Shown in pieces: positions 43,874 to 52,336 of a stretch of DNA of 64,000 nucleotides (positions are counted from its first letter, which is position 1; each line of letters opens with the position of its first letter). This stretch comes from Lactobacillus sp. ESL0677 (GTDB taxonomy: Bacteria > Bacillota > Bacilli > Lactobacillales > Lactobacillaceae), in assembly GCF_029392875.1 (NCBI RefSeq), contig NZ_CP113946.1, positions 310,001 through 374,000 on the forward strand, in the 5' to 3' direction. Position numbers and translations under genes: made by a program. A model generated the notes under the pieces. The model was given only the letters and a program-made list of their open reading frames with translations. It ran no database searches and was not told the origin of the DNA.

Positions 43874-44017
43874 TAAAAAATCCTCTGCATAAACAGAGGA
43901 TCATTTTAATGATTGCCTAAAGTAATCGGCTTTAGGACTTTTTAAGGTTTGAAGCCTTGTAGAGCTTTATAGTTGGCTTAGTATCAGGGATACTAGCCAA
44001 TGTTATTGCTGATTTGA
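43874..44017 (-). ncRNA. Predicted antisense RNA of the second module
   Basis: Minus strand: TTATTG (complement of 44047-44052), 17 bp, TGTAAT (complement of 44024-44029); terminator hairpin ATCCTCTG/CAGAGGAT (43880-43901) with T6. The layout matches the first copy base for base in spacing. Confidence 0.5.
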
Positions 44018-44052
44018 TTGTAGATTACATCAAAAATCACCATAAGCAATAA
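43963..44052 (+). pseudogene. Second toxin-like peptide copy, start region disrupted
   Basis: The frame encodes SFIVGLVSGILANVIADLI and then VDYIKNHHKQ, closely matching the first peptide. In this copy a TAG lies directly before the Ser codon and no ATG, GTG or TTG start is placed in frame; a one-base shift relative to copy one explains this. The upstream hairpin (about 43915-43935) and downstream terminator are kept. It may be a dead toxin whose antisense RNA is still produced. Confidence 0.55.
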
Positions 44053-44060
44053 TTTCAAAA

Positions 44061-44095
44061 GGGAGCGTGTGGTCAATACCACTGCTCTCTTTTTA
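44061..44095 (+). terminator. Terminator of the second module
   Basis: GGGAGCGTGTGG pairs imperfectly with CCACTGCTCTC around TCAATA; T5 follows. Confidence 0.65.
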
Positions 44096-44114
44096 TTATA
44101 GCAGGAAATTGTGC

Positions 44115-46115
44115 CTACTTAAAATTGTTTTCTTTAACGTATTTTCCACTATCAATGCAGTAGTAATTTTTGCCATTAATTGTAACTACTGGACCTAAGA
44201 CAAGCAATGAATGATTTTTCTTTAATGACTTTTGCCGTATTTTTTTGCCAAATTGATTATAGACATAAGCATTATGACGTAACTTTTTAACTGCAAATTG
44301 CGGTTTTTGCTTACCATTATACATTACGTAAGTAGCAGCAGGACACTTAGCATTTGCTTGATCATATAGGCTTTGTAATTCGCCAGTTGTAAAAATTTTG
44401 CCATTTGGCTGGTTGACGGTTCCTGTACCGATTGCTTGAATATGGTCTTTGCCACTTGCAAGGCTTGCATCAGGATAAATTCGGTGATGACCTAGCTTTA
44501 AAATGAAGCCGTTGGGATCACCAGTGTTTTTGAGCATATCTTGAATTAAATCGGTTCGCTCGAATTTATTATGAATAATGTGATTAGTATCAAAGTTGCT
44601 AAGATCAAGTTTGACTAGTTTAGCATCGTCTTGGAAGGTAAAGCGACTATGCGTGACCTTTTTGGTATTGAAGCTTGATAAATTGATAGTCCGCAAATTC
44701 TTAGCACCTTTGAACATCCCGCTCATCCGATGTAATTTCTTGGTATTAAAATTTGATAAATCAAGGTCAGTTAAACTGGTTGCACTGTTAAACATGTCAG
44801 TCATATCAGTAACTTTTTTGGTATTAAAACGGCTTAAATCAATGCTGGTTAAATTAGGAGTATTGCGAAACATGCTATTCATATTGGTAACATTACTGGT
44901 GTCAAAATTGTGTAAATCAATTTCAGCTAAGCCGCTACCTTGGAACATTTGGTCCATATCAGTTACATTTTTAGTATTAAAACTAGAAATATTTAGCTTG
45001 GCTAAGTTAGTATCGCTAGCAAATAATCCTTCCATGTTGGTAACTTGGCTTGTATCAAAGCTTGAAAGGTCCAGCTCGGTCAAATTCGGATCGCTGTTAA
45101 AGACTAATAACATGCGCTTAACGTTTTTAGTATTAAAATTATGCAAATCAAGCTTGGTTAAAGCTGGATCGCGTTCAAACATCCCACTAATGTCAGTTGC
45201 TTTAGCAGTATTTAAAGCACTAACATCAATTGCTGGTAGTTTGGGATTATTGCTGAACATGCCGTTAAAATCAGTTACATTATGAGTATCTAGTTTACCT
45301 AGATTAAGGGCAACTAATTGCCGGTTATTGGCAATCATATTACGCATGTTGGTGACTTTACTGGTATTTAAATTGCTAAGATTAAGTTCTGTTACGCCAG
45401 TTCCTGAAAACATGTTGGCCATATTGGTAACGTTGCTCGTGTCAAAATTGGCGACGTTTAGATTAGTAATATTAGGGGTGTAATTAAACATTCCTTCCAT
45501 ATTAGTGACTTTTGCGGTGTTGAATTTACTTACATCAAGGTTAGTTAATTTGTTATCACCAGCAAACATCCAACCCATGTCGGTAACCTTACTGGTATCA
45601 AAGTTGCTTAAATCTAAATTACGCAAATTATTATCTTCTTTAAATAAAAAGTGCATGTTGGTGACGTTACTGGTATCAACTTTGTCTAATCCGGTAATGT
45701 TTTCTAAGCCTTCAAGTTGGCAGAAAAGGTAGCGCGAATTGGCTGGTAACTTAATTTGATCAGTAAAGACAAGGTGCTTAAGTTTACTATCACTATAAAC
45801 TTGTTCCTCAGTATCTTCGTCTCCGGATTTACTGTCGTTAGTGACAATCTGTGCTAACTGTTCAGTTCCTAATTGGTTACCGGCGCTGCCCGGACTAATG
45901 GTTAAGGTCTGAGAATTTTTATTATACGTCCAAACACACTCGCCATCATTACCAGTCGTGATTTGACTGTCAGTTAGTTCAGTTGATGTTTGATTGTCAG
46001 TAGGTGCAGCGGCATTAATAGTAGTATCTGTACTGGCTAAGATAGCTGCGCTAACGGCAACCGCATTGAATAGTAATAGTTGCTTTTTACTTGTTAAAAA
46101 ATGTCTTTTTTTCAT
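44115..46115 (-). CDS. Secreted BspA-like (DUF285) leucine-rich-repeat protein with SLAP domain
   Basis: The 666-residue protein has a signal peptide (LLLFNAVAVSAAILAST, cleavage near NAAA). About 15 repeats of 23-24 residues follow between residues 110 and 510, with the pattern TNMxxMFxxxxxLxxLDLSxFDT typical of BspA/DUF285 surface proteins. The C-terminus has a SLAP-type unit (LRHNAYVYNQFGKKIR, INGKNYYCIDSGKYVKENNF), which attaches proteins to the wall or S-layer. A role in adhesion to host or other cells is likely. AGGAG lies upstream of the ATG. Confidence 0.9.
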   Translation of the reverse strand: MKKRHFLTSKKQLLLFNAVAVSAAILASTDTTINAAAPTDNQTSTELTDSQITTGNDGECVWTYNKNSQTLTISPGSAGNQLGTEQLAQIVTNDSKSGDEDTEEQVYSDSKLKHLVFTDQIKLPANSRYLFCQLEGLENITGLDKVDTSNVTNMHFLFKEDNNLRNLDLSNFDTSKVTDMGWMFAGDNKLTNLDVSKFNTAKVTNMEGMFNYTPNITNLNVANFDTSNVTNMANMFSGTGVTELNLSNLNTSKVTNMRNMIANNRQLVALNLGKLDTHNVTDFNGMFSNNPKLPAIDVSALNTAKATDISGMFERDPALTKLDLHNFNTKNVKRMLLVFNSDPNLTELDLSSFDTSQVTNMEGLFASDTNLAKLNISSFNTKNVTDMDQMFQGSGLAEIDLHNFDTSNVTNMNSMFRNTPNLTSIDLSRFNTKKVTDMTDMFNSATSLTDLDLSNFNTKKLHRMSGMFKGAKNLRTINLSSFNTKKVTHSRFTFQDDAKLVKLDLSNFDTNHIIHNKFERTDLIQDMLKNTGDPNGFILKLGHHRIYPDASLASGKDHIQAIGTGTVNQPNGKIFTTGELQSLYDQANAKCPAATYVMYNGKQKPQFAVKKLRHNAYVYNQFGKKIRQKSLKKNHSLLVLGPVVTINGKNYYCIDSGKYVKENNFK

Positions 46116-46284
46116 ATTAATCTCCTATATTATTTATTACTTACCGCTATTGTAAATGCTTAGTTATTGAAAGTTAATCAGGATTAATAAAATTTTATTT
46201 TTTCTATTTAAAAGTGGAGGCAATTGGTTTAAGATAGCCTCTGTAATTTGTTGGAAGATTAATAGAGGTCTCAATAATAACATT

Positions 46285-46995
46285 ATGAATACTGGTAACA
46301 ATAAGACAATCGTATTTGGTCATCGTGGTTATCCCGCAAAATTTGCGGAAAACTCGCTCGAAGGTTTTCGCAATGCGATTGAAAATGGCGTTGAGGGTGT
46401 TGAATTTGACGTTCACTTAACTAAAGACGGCGTCCCTGTTGTGATGCATGATGAACGTGTTGACCGTACAACTGATGGTCAAGGCTATATCAAAGATTTT
46501 ACGCTAATAGAGCTGCGGCAATTGCATTTGGCTAATGGTGAGCCGGTGCCAGAATTACGTGAGCTCTTTGACTTGCTTAGTGGCAAGGACATTTTAATTA
46601 ACTTGGAGTTTAAGACGGGGATTATTCATTATCAAGGGATTGAAAAGACGGTATTATCTTTGGCAAAGCAATATCAATTTGTTCATCCGCTTATTTATTC
46701 ATCCTTTGATTATGTAACATTAAAGAATTGCCAAGAAATTGATCCTAACCAGATATATTGTTATTTGACGGATCAAGATGTTACTAACTCAGCTAAATTA
46801 ATTAAGGAAAATCATTTTGCTGGGATTCATCCGGGAAAATTTCTTGCCTCACAAGAAGCGATCACGCAGCGGATTTGGACTGTTGATGATCCAGCGGTTG
46901 CCAAAGAATACTTCCAGCGTCATGTTGCCGGAATTTTTACCAATAATTATCCTGTGATGATTAAATTGCGGAATCAAGTGCAGGGACTAGCATGA
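46285..46995 (+). CDS. Glycerophosphodiester phosphodiesterase
   Basis: The 236-residue TIM-barrel protein has the GDPD catalytic set: FGHRGYPAKFAENS, EFDVHLTKDG and VVMHDERVDRTT. It is probably cytoplasmic (no signal) and releases glycerol-3-phosphate from glycerophosphodiesters, possibly teichoic-acid turnover products. The Shine-Dalgarno is weak (AGAGG is 16 bases upstream). Confidence 0.88.
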   Translation: MNTGNNKTIVFGHRGYPAKFAENSLEGFRNAIENGVEGVEFDVHLTKDGVPVVMHDERVDRTTDGQGYIKDFTLIELRQLHLANGEPVPELRELFDLLSGKDILINLEFKTGIIHYQGIEKTVLSLAKQYQFVHPLIYSSFDYVTLKNCQEIDPNQIYCYLTDQDVTNSAKLIKENHFAGIHPGKFLASQEAITQRIWTVDDPAVAKEYFQRHVAGIFTNNYPVMIKLRNQVQGLA

Positions 46996-47088
46996 TAAAT
47001 TAGCTAAAAATTAAAAAATAATTGTAGAAAAATGATGATATTAATTGTATAATTTGTTCATATGAAAAAGAAAGTTTGGTGAAATTAT

Positions 47089-48270
47089 ATGGTTAAATTA
47101 ATCAATTATATGAAAAAAGGCTTAGCGGATGCTCCTTCAAATCCGATTTTGAAGTTTTCTGATTATGCTAGCAAGGTTCCGGATGTTGTTAAGTTCACGT
47201 TGGGTGAACCTGACTTTAACACGCCAGAGCATATCAAGGAAGCTGCCAAGAAGAGCATCGACGATAACCATTCTCATTACGCACCTTCTAACGGTACAAT
47301 GGGGCTCAGAACGGCGGCAAGTCAATTTTTAGCTAAAAAATATGGTCAAAAGTATGACCCAGCTACTGAGGTTTTGGTAACTAACGGAGTAACTGAATCA
47401 ATTTTTGATGCAGAAGTCGCATGTTTAAATGCTGGCGATATAATGGTTGTTCCAACACCAGCTTTCTCATTATATATGACCGATGAGACTGTGCTGGGAA
47501 CAGGCGTTAAAATCATTGAAATTGATACTTCTGAAGACGACTTTAAGTTGACACCAGCTAAGCTGCAAAAAGTTATTGATGAGTATGGTGACAAAGTTCG
47601 AATGCTCGTGATGAACTATCCAAGTAACCCAACTGGTGCAATGTACAGTCAAAAAGAGCTTGATGCTTTAGCCGATGTTGTCCGTGATAAGCCAATTTTT
47701 GTTGTTTGTGATGAAATTTATAGTGAATTGAATTATGATCAACCACATGCCTCAATGGAAAAGAGTTTGCATGATCAAGTAATCTTGATGAATGGGGTTT
47801 CTAAGTCATGGGCAATGACCGGATACCGGATAGGGATTGTTTGTGCGCCAAAGGATATTTTGGAACAAATTGCCAAAGTTCACCAAGCAGCCAACACAAC
47901 TGAGCCGACACCAATGCAAGATGCTGCTGAAGAAGCTTTTAAGAATGGGATGGATGATTCGCAATCAATGAAGGCAGAATTCTTAAAGCGGCGCGACGTT
48001 CTTTACAATGGTTTGACTAAGATTGGCTTTGAATGTGTCAAGCCAAACGGTGCTTTCTACATTTTTGCTAAAATTCCGGATGGCTTAGAACAAGACGATG
48101 AAAAGTTTATTTATGAATTGGTTGATAAGGCTCGTGTAGCCGTCACTGCTGGTTCCTGCTTTGATAAAGGTGGTAAGGGCTGGATTAGATTTTCTTATGC
48201 AGTTTCGATGGATGTCATTAATGAAGGCCTGAAACGACTGGAAAAGTTCGTTAAAGAAAATAAGAAATAA
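47089..48270 (+). CDS. Class I/II PLP-dependent aminotransferase
   Basis: The 393-residue protein has fold type I aminotransferase motifs: NYPSNPTGAMY, VCDEIYSELNY and the PLP lysine in NGVSKSWAMTGYRIG, then GWIRFSYAVS. It resembles aromatic/aspartate-type aminotransferases (AraT/PatA group) of lactobacilli, which act on aromatic amino acids or N-acetyl-LL-diaminopimelate; choice is not possible from sequence alone. GGTGAAA precedes the ATG. Confidence 0.87.
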   Translation: MVKLINYMKKGLADAPSNPILKFSDYASKVPDVVKFTLGEPDFNTPEHIKEAAKKSIDDNHSHYAPSNGTMGLRTAASQFLAKKYGQKYDPATEVLVTNGVTESIFDAEVACLNAGDIMVVPTPAFSLYMTDETVLGTGVKIIEIDTSEDDFKLTPAKLQKVIDEYGDKVRMLVMNYPSNPTGAMYSQKELDALADVVRDKPIFVVCDEIYSELNYDQPHASMEKSLHDQVILMNGVSKSWAMTGYRIGIVCAPKDILEQIAKVHQAANTTEPTPMQDAAEEAFKNGMDDSQSMKAEFLKRRDVLYNGLTKIGFECVKPNGAFYIFAKIPDGLEQDDEKFIYELVDKARVAVTAGSCFDKGGKGWIRFSYAVSMDVINEGLKRLEKFVKENKK

Positions 48271-48296
48271 AATTTACGCAATTTTTACTTGCAATT

Positions 48297-48330
48297 ACGC
48301 ACGTTTTTCGGTAATATAATTAACGTGCGT
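48297..48330 (+). promoter_or_regulatory. Inverted repeat around the tRNA -10 box
   Basis: ACGCACGTT (48297-48305) is perfectly inverted as AACGTGCGT (48322-48330), enclosing TATAAT (48315-48320) just before tRNA-Tyr. TTGCAA at 48289 is 20 bp from it, longer than a usual spacer. Confidence 0.5.
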
Positions 48331-48333
48331 TAT

Positions 48334-48415
48334 GGAGGAGTAGCGAAGTGGCTAAACGCGGCGGTCTGTAAAACCGCTCTCTCTGAGTTCGGCGGTTCGA
48401 ATCCACCCTCCTCCA
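48334..48415 (+). tRNA. tRNA-Tyr (anticodon GUA)
   Basis: Acceptor GGAGGAG/CTCCTCC, anticodon stem GCGGT/ACCGC with loop CTGTAAA, long variable arm as in bacterial tRNA-Tyr, T arm GGCGG-TTCGAAT. Discriminator A, no encoded CCA. Confidence 0.95.
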
Positions 48416-48420
48416 TTGAT

Positions 48421-48492
48421 TGGGTTATAGCCAAGCGGTAAGGCACTAGTTTTTGGTACTAGTATGCGCTGGTTCGAATCCAGCTAACCCAA
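48421..48492 (+). tRNA. tRNA-Gln (anticodon UUG), second copy
   Basis: Base-identical to the tRNA at 43053. It follows tRNA-Tyr by 5 bases, so both are cotranscribed. Confidence 0.95.
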
Positions 48493-48520
48493 TAATTCTT
48501 AAAAGAATTACCCAACCCTA

Positions 48521-48558
48521 AAAGAAGCAACTTCTGAATAGAAGTTGCTTCTTTTTTT
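48521..48558 (+). terminator. Terminator of the tRNA operon
   Basis: AAAGAAGCAACTTCT pairs with AGAAGTTGCTTCTTT around a 4-base loop; T5 follows. Confidence 0.9.
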
Positions 48559-48599
48559 AACAAAAAATATCCAGTTGTTAGACTGGATATTAGTTTTAA

Positions 48600-49628
48600 T
48601 TAATAAAAGTTAGCTCGTTTAATGTAGCGGTTATTGTCAATGATGTAGTAACGTTGACCCTTAATTAAAACGGAGCTGCCATAAGTGCGAACACTGGACT
48701 TAGTAGATAATACCTTGTGACCAATCCGTTTACCGTGCTTATTATATAGGTAAGCATTGTGAGTCAAGGCCCGCTTGGTACCATCAATGTTAGCTGCTAG
48801 GATACGCTTGTTACCGTGGTCAAATTCGTAATATTGTTTGCCATTGATTGTTTCGCTAATGGCAGCGTAGCACTTAGTACCAATCTTTAAAATTAGTTGA
48901 TTAGTCCGTTTGCCGTTTTCGTCATAAATGTAAGCCTTGTGCTTGAGAACACCATTAATGACTAACCCATCAACATCGCCAGGACGTTGTGGTGTTGGGT
49001 TGATTTCGACCAAGTCACCTTTTTTAATGTATTGGTTCTGGTCAATCAAGTAGTATTCAGTACCGTTGATGCTGACAGGGTCACCAAAGGTAGGGATGTA
49101 TTGGTCTTTAGCCAAAACAATTGGCAATCCTTGGTTACCATTTTGATCGTAGATGTAAGAATCGCGAGCAAGTTCACGAGTTTTGCGGTCAATATTTCCG
49201 GCAGCAATGTATAATTGGTTCTTTAAGTTGTAAAACTTACGGTTATTGATTAAAGTTGTGCCGTAAGTTTCAACAGTTGAACCAGCATTCATTATTACAT
49301 CGTTGGCCCGTTTGCCGTCTTGATTATACAAAAAGGCATTGTGAACTAACGTTTTTTCTTCAGGATCAAAAGATTCTGTTAGTTTTTGACGAACAACTGG
49401 TTTATCATCAGCATCGTTAGTCTTAGTCGGAGCATTTGTTACCTCGGCCTTAGGTGCAGTCGCGGTTTGCGTTGTCTTAGCATCAGTGGCAGTAGTAGTT
49501 TCCGCATTTACAGTTTGCTTACTGAGACCAACTAAAGAAGTAAGAGCCAAGCCGATTAACCCGAACTTGATAATATTTTTACTTGAGAAACGATCATAGC
49601 CAGTTAATTGTTGACGGTTATGTTTCAT
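48600..49628 (-). CDS. Secreted SLAP-repeat surface protein
   Basis: The 342-residue protein has a long signal peptide (core FGLIGLALTSLVGLS, cleavage near VNAE), a Thr/Ala-rich linker to about residue 95, and then four SLAP-type units of about 60 residues (LVHNAFLYNQDGKR, LARDSYIYDQNGNQG, LKHKAYIYDENGKR, LTHNAYLYNKHGKR), each ending in a YYxID/YxF strand. The whole mature protein is thus wall-binding modules; it may be an S-layer-associated structural protein. Confidence 0.88.
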   Translation of the reverse strand: MKHNRQQLTGYDRFSSKNIIKFGLIGLALTSLVGLSKQTVNAETTTATDAKTTQTATAPKAEVTNAPTKTNDADDKPVVRQKLTESFDPEEKTLVHNAFLYNQDGKRANDVIMNAGSTVETYGTTLINNRKFYNLKNQLYIAAGNIDRKTRELARDSYIYDQNGNQGLPIVLAKDQYIPTFGDPVSINGTEYYLIDQNQYIKKGDLVEINPTPQRPGDVDGLVINGVLKHKAYIYDENGKRTNQLILKIGTKCYAAISETINGKQYYEFDHGNKRILAANIDGTKRALTHNAYLYNKHGKRIGHKVLSTKSSVRTYGSSVLIKGQRYYIIDNNRYIKRANFY

Positions 49629-49880
49629 GTAGAATCCAACCTTTCTAAAGTTTCTTTAGTAGCATTGTACTATTTTCTAAAATACACCTTCATTTTACCT
49701 TAAAATCAAGATTTTCTCGAATGTTTTTTGTTAAAAACAATTTGCTTAAGTTAGGGCAAGAAAATTAAAATAAAGGGGAGTAATGAGTAAGATTTATTTT
49801 TACAAGTTAGTTTTAACTATTGACCTTGAAAAAATAGTACAATGATAGCTAGTTTACTATTCACTGAGAAAGGGATTGTT

Positions 49881-50999
49881 ATGCCAAGACTAATTAAAGT
49901 GGGAGCTGGTGGTGGTGAAATCAGCTGGCATGAGGCACTGAAGGATTTACGTGCTGATGATGTGATATTTTTGGAGCCGGGATTTTATGAATTGCCGCAA
50001 GGAATTACCTTAGCAGACATTACAATTAAGGGCACTGGCAGCTTGCCCGAAGATACGACGATTTTGGGCTATGTTAATGTTGCCGTTGGCAGTCGGTTTG
50101 TCAATTTGGAAAACTTATGCGTTAACACAAATAATGATAATAATACTTTGTTTGTGCCAGCTGAGGCAAATACTTATCTTAGTTTACGTAATTGCGTCAT
50201 TAAGGGCTTTGGCAGTGATACGGCAGCCATTGCGGCTAATGGTAAGATTACGCTTGAACTTTATTCAACCAAGATTATGAACGGTTCGGTGTCATTGTTT
50301 GCAGACGCTGATTTTCGCTTGGAAATGAACGATTCTTCTATTGAGAATGTGGCTGAAGAATTTGGCGTTTTGGCTTTGGAAGGTCGCGGGACAGCAATAA
50401 TTAATAATTCGCGCATTCACGGTAGTATTGATACTTTTGTCAAAACTAATGCCGAAGTGGATTTGAATAATTCGGTTGCTGATACGATTTTACTGCAAGG
50501 AAAAACATGGCTGAATATGCTAAACAGCAAGATTTTGTCTGATGATGACGCTTGTATGTATATTACCGATGACTCTTGGGTGAATATTGTTGATAGTTAT
50601 TTCACTGGCGGGATATATTTGGATAAAAAGCCCCACGTGATTGTTCAAAATAGTCAGCTCAGTCGGATAATTGCAGTTAATGAGACGCAAATTACTTTGA
50701 TTAACTCAGTAATTTTAAATCATGCGGACTTTCAAGACACCGCAAATTGTATTGCGCGACGCGTAACTTTTAATGGTGGCAATGAATACCAATATTTTTT
50801 GGCATTAGGCGATCGGGCGCAAATTGAAGGACACGACTTGGTGTTTAACCCTAATGGTGCAAGTCTAGCGGTTCATGATAAGGCGCAGATGCGAGTTAGT
50901 GTAGTGGCTTCAAGTGAGGAATTGTTGCCAGTAGAATGCAGCTCAAAAGCCAATGTCAATATCTTAGGAATTAAATGGACCGCTAAGAAAAAATCGTGA
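49881..50999 (+). CDS. Cytoplasmic parallel beta-helix protein of unknown function
   Basis: The 372-residue product starts at ATG 49881 (GAGAAAGGGA upstream). It opens with IKVGAGGGEISWHEALKDL and VIFLEPGFYELPQG, the start of pectin-lyase-like folds, then regular coils with N-S ladders (LNNSVADTILLQGKT, MLNSKILSDDD, VDSYFTGGIYL, VQNSQLSRI). No signal peptide is seen. The next gene, 65 bp on, is a GntR regulator. Catalytic residues cannot be assigned; not obviously an enzyme. Confidence 0.7.
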   Translation: MPRLIKVGAGGGEISWHEALKDLRADDVIFLEPGFYELPQGITLADITIKGTGSLPEDTTILGYVNVAVGSRFVNLENLCVNTNNDNNTLFVPAEANTYLSLRNCVIKGFGSDTAAIAANGKITLELYSTKIMNGSVSLFADADFRLEMNDSSIENVAEEFGVLALEGRGTAIINNSRIHGSIDTFVKTNAEVDLNNSVADTILLQGKTWLNMLNSKILSDDDACMYITDDSWVNIVDSYFTGGIYLDKKPHVIVQNSQLSRIIAVNETQITLINSVILNHADFQDTANCIARRVTFNGGNEYQYFLALGDRAQIEGHDLVFNPNGASLAVHDKAQMRVSVVASSEELLPVECSSKANVNILGIKWTAKKKS

Positions 51000-51078
51000 T
51001 AAAAATCTAGTCGTTTTTGTTTGTGCAAATTAGACCAATTTAGATTATAATAAAAGGACACATTTGGAGGAGTGCCTC

Positions 51079-51777
51079 ATGGAAGAACCAATGTACATCA
51101 AAATTCATAATCAGATTAAACGCGACATTGAAAATCACGTCTATCGTGTTGGCAGCAGGATTCCTGCCGAGCGGCAGTTAGCGCTAAAGTTTGGCGTGTC
51201 CCGCATGACGCTGCGACAGGCAATTAAGACCTTAGAGGACGAGGGAATTTTAGAGCGCCGTCTTGGCAGCGGTACTTATGTTGCCAGCCAGAAGGTTCAG
51301 GAAAAAATGTCGGGCATCATGTCGTTCACCGAGATTACCCATGCTAACGGGCAGACACCATCAAGTAAATTAATTTCCTATCATATTGGTAAACCATCTT
51401 TATCAGAAAAAGAACGGTTAAACCTCGCTGATAATGAAGAAATTTTACGAATGGAACGGATTCGTTATGCCGATGAGGTGCCGATTTGTTATGAAGTGGT
51501 TACTATTCCGTATCGCTTAATTCAAAAAATGTCTAAATCTGATATTTCTTCGCACTTATATCAAACTTTGGCGAAAAGTGGCTATGAAGTTGGCCAGGTG
51601 ACTGAGCATATTTCGGCTGCTGTTGCTAACGAAAATGCGGCACGCTTATTAGATGCTCGCAAGGGTGAGGCCTTAATTACAAGGTTGCAGGTGACGGAAC
51701 TGACGACTGGTGAGCCGTTTGAATATACTCGGGCTAGCTATGTTGCTGATCGGTTCGAATTTACCTTTTCAAAATAA
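51079..51777 (+). CDS. GntR-family regulator (HutC type)
   Basis: The 232-residue protein has a GntR HTH (IPAERQLALKFGVSRMTLRQ, LERRLGSGTYVAS) and UTRA domain (MSGIMSFTEITHANGQTP). The ATG at 51079 is chosen because TTGGAGGAG lies 7 bases upstream; in-frame TTG at 51064 is within that site. It resembles NagR/YvoA-like regulators. No catabolic operon is adjacent. Confidence 0.82.
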   Translation: MEEPMYIKIHNQIKRDIENHVYRVGSRIPAERQLALKFGVSRMTLRQAIKTLEDEGILERRLGSGTYVASQKVQEKMSGIMSFTEITHANGQTPSSKLISYHIGKPSLSEKERLNLADNEEILRMERIRYADEVPICYEVVTIPYRLIQKMSKSDISSHLYQTLAKSGYEVGQVTEHISAAVANENAARLLDARKGEALITRLQVTELTTGEPFEYTRASYVADRFEFTFSK

Positions 51778-51780
51778 AAT

Positions 51781-51820
51781 AAAACTCTGAATTAACAAAA
51801 GTTAGTTCAGAGTTTTTTTA
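51781..51820. terminator. Bidirectional terminator between GntR and tagD
   Basis: AAAACTCTGAA and TAAC pair with GTTA and TTCAGAGTTTT (51781-51796 with 51801-51816), followed by T. Confidence 0.85.
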
Positions 51821-51821
51821 A

Positions 51822-52208
51822 TTATTTTAAGTCTTCTTTGATTTTACTAGTTGAAATACCGGGAGTGCGAGGTAAATAAATGACCTTACAATATGGTTTA
51901 AGAAAATCGAATTTACCTTCCCAGTCATTGCCCATGACGAAGGTATCAATGTCGTATTTTTGAACATCACTAACTTTTTGTTCCCAACCATTTTCTGGGA
52001 TGACCTCGTCAACGTAGCGAATGGCTTCCAAAATATATTTACGTTCGGCATAATTGTTGTAGGATTCCTTGTGCTTTTGCAGCTGGTTAAATTCATCGGT
52101 TGAAAGGCCGACAATTAAGTAGTCGCCCATTTCCTTTGCTCTTTTGAGCAGGCGAACATGTCCGTAGTGCAGTAGATCGAATGTGCCGTAAGTAATAACT
52201 TTTTTCAT
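51822..52208 (-). CDS. tagD: Glycerol-3-phosphate cytidylyltransferase
   Basis: The 128-residue nucleotidyltransferase has the HxGH motif (His14, His17 in DLLHYGHV) and RTPGISTSKI near the C-terminus. It makes CDP-glycerol for teichoic acid synthesis. It is divergent to tagA, placing it in a wall-polymer gene group. AGGAG lies 10 bases before the ATG. Confidence 0.93.
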   Translation of the reverse strand: MKKVITYGTFDLLHYGHVRLLKRAKEMGDYLIVGLSTDEFNQLQKHKESYNNYAERKYILEAIRYVDEVIPENGWEQKVSDVQKYDIDTFVMGNDWEGKFDFLKPYCKVIYLPRTPGISTSKIKEDLK

Positions 52209-52336
52209 TTTGTAAACGCTCCTATTTGTGCAGTCGCCGTAATCGTATCATATTTATAGTATATAAGTTAAAACATATCCCGCAAGGCCTAATTGTTTGC
52301 TAAAATAAGATTAAAAGTGCTCTAGGAGGCTGACAA

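Noticed and set aside
44580..45700. Regularly spaced near-identical 70-75 bp repeats, at first sight CRISPR-like
   Set aside because: They are the codons of the DUF285 protein repeats; spacing is in frame and there are no true spacers or cas genes.
44596..45732. Long plus-strand open frames (229 and 75 codons) opposite the BspA-like gene
   Set aside because: They mirror the minus-strand repeat codons, lack ribosome sites and show repetitive SLVKLxxxxNM-type artefacts.
43053..48492. tRNA-Gln pair as attL/attR of an integrated element
   Set aside because: No integrase, excisionase or phage genes lie between them, and both tRNAs are complete genes with normal surroundings; only recombination potential is noted.
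51822..52208. FAD synthetase/other cytidylyltransferase reading of the 128-aa protein
   Set aside because: Length, HYGH and RTPGISTS motifs, and tagA next door point to TagD.
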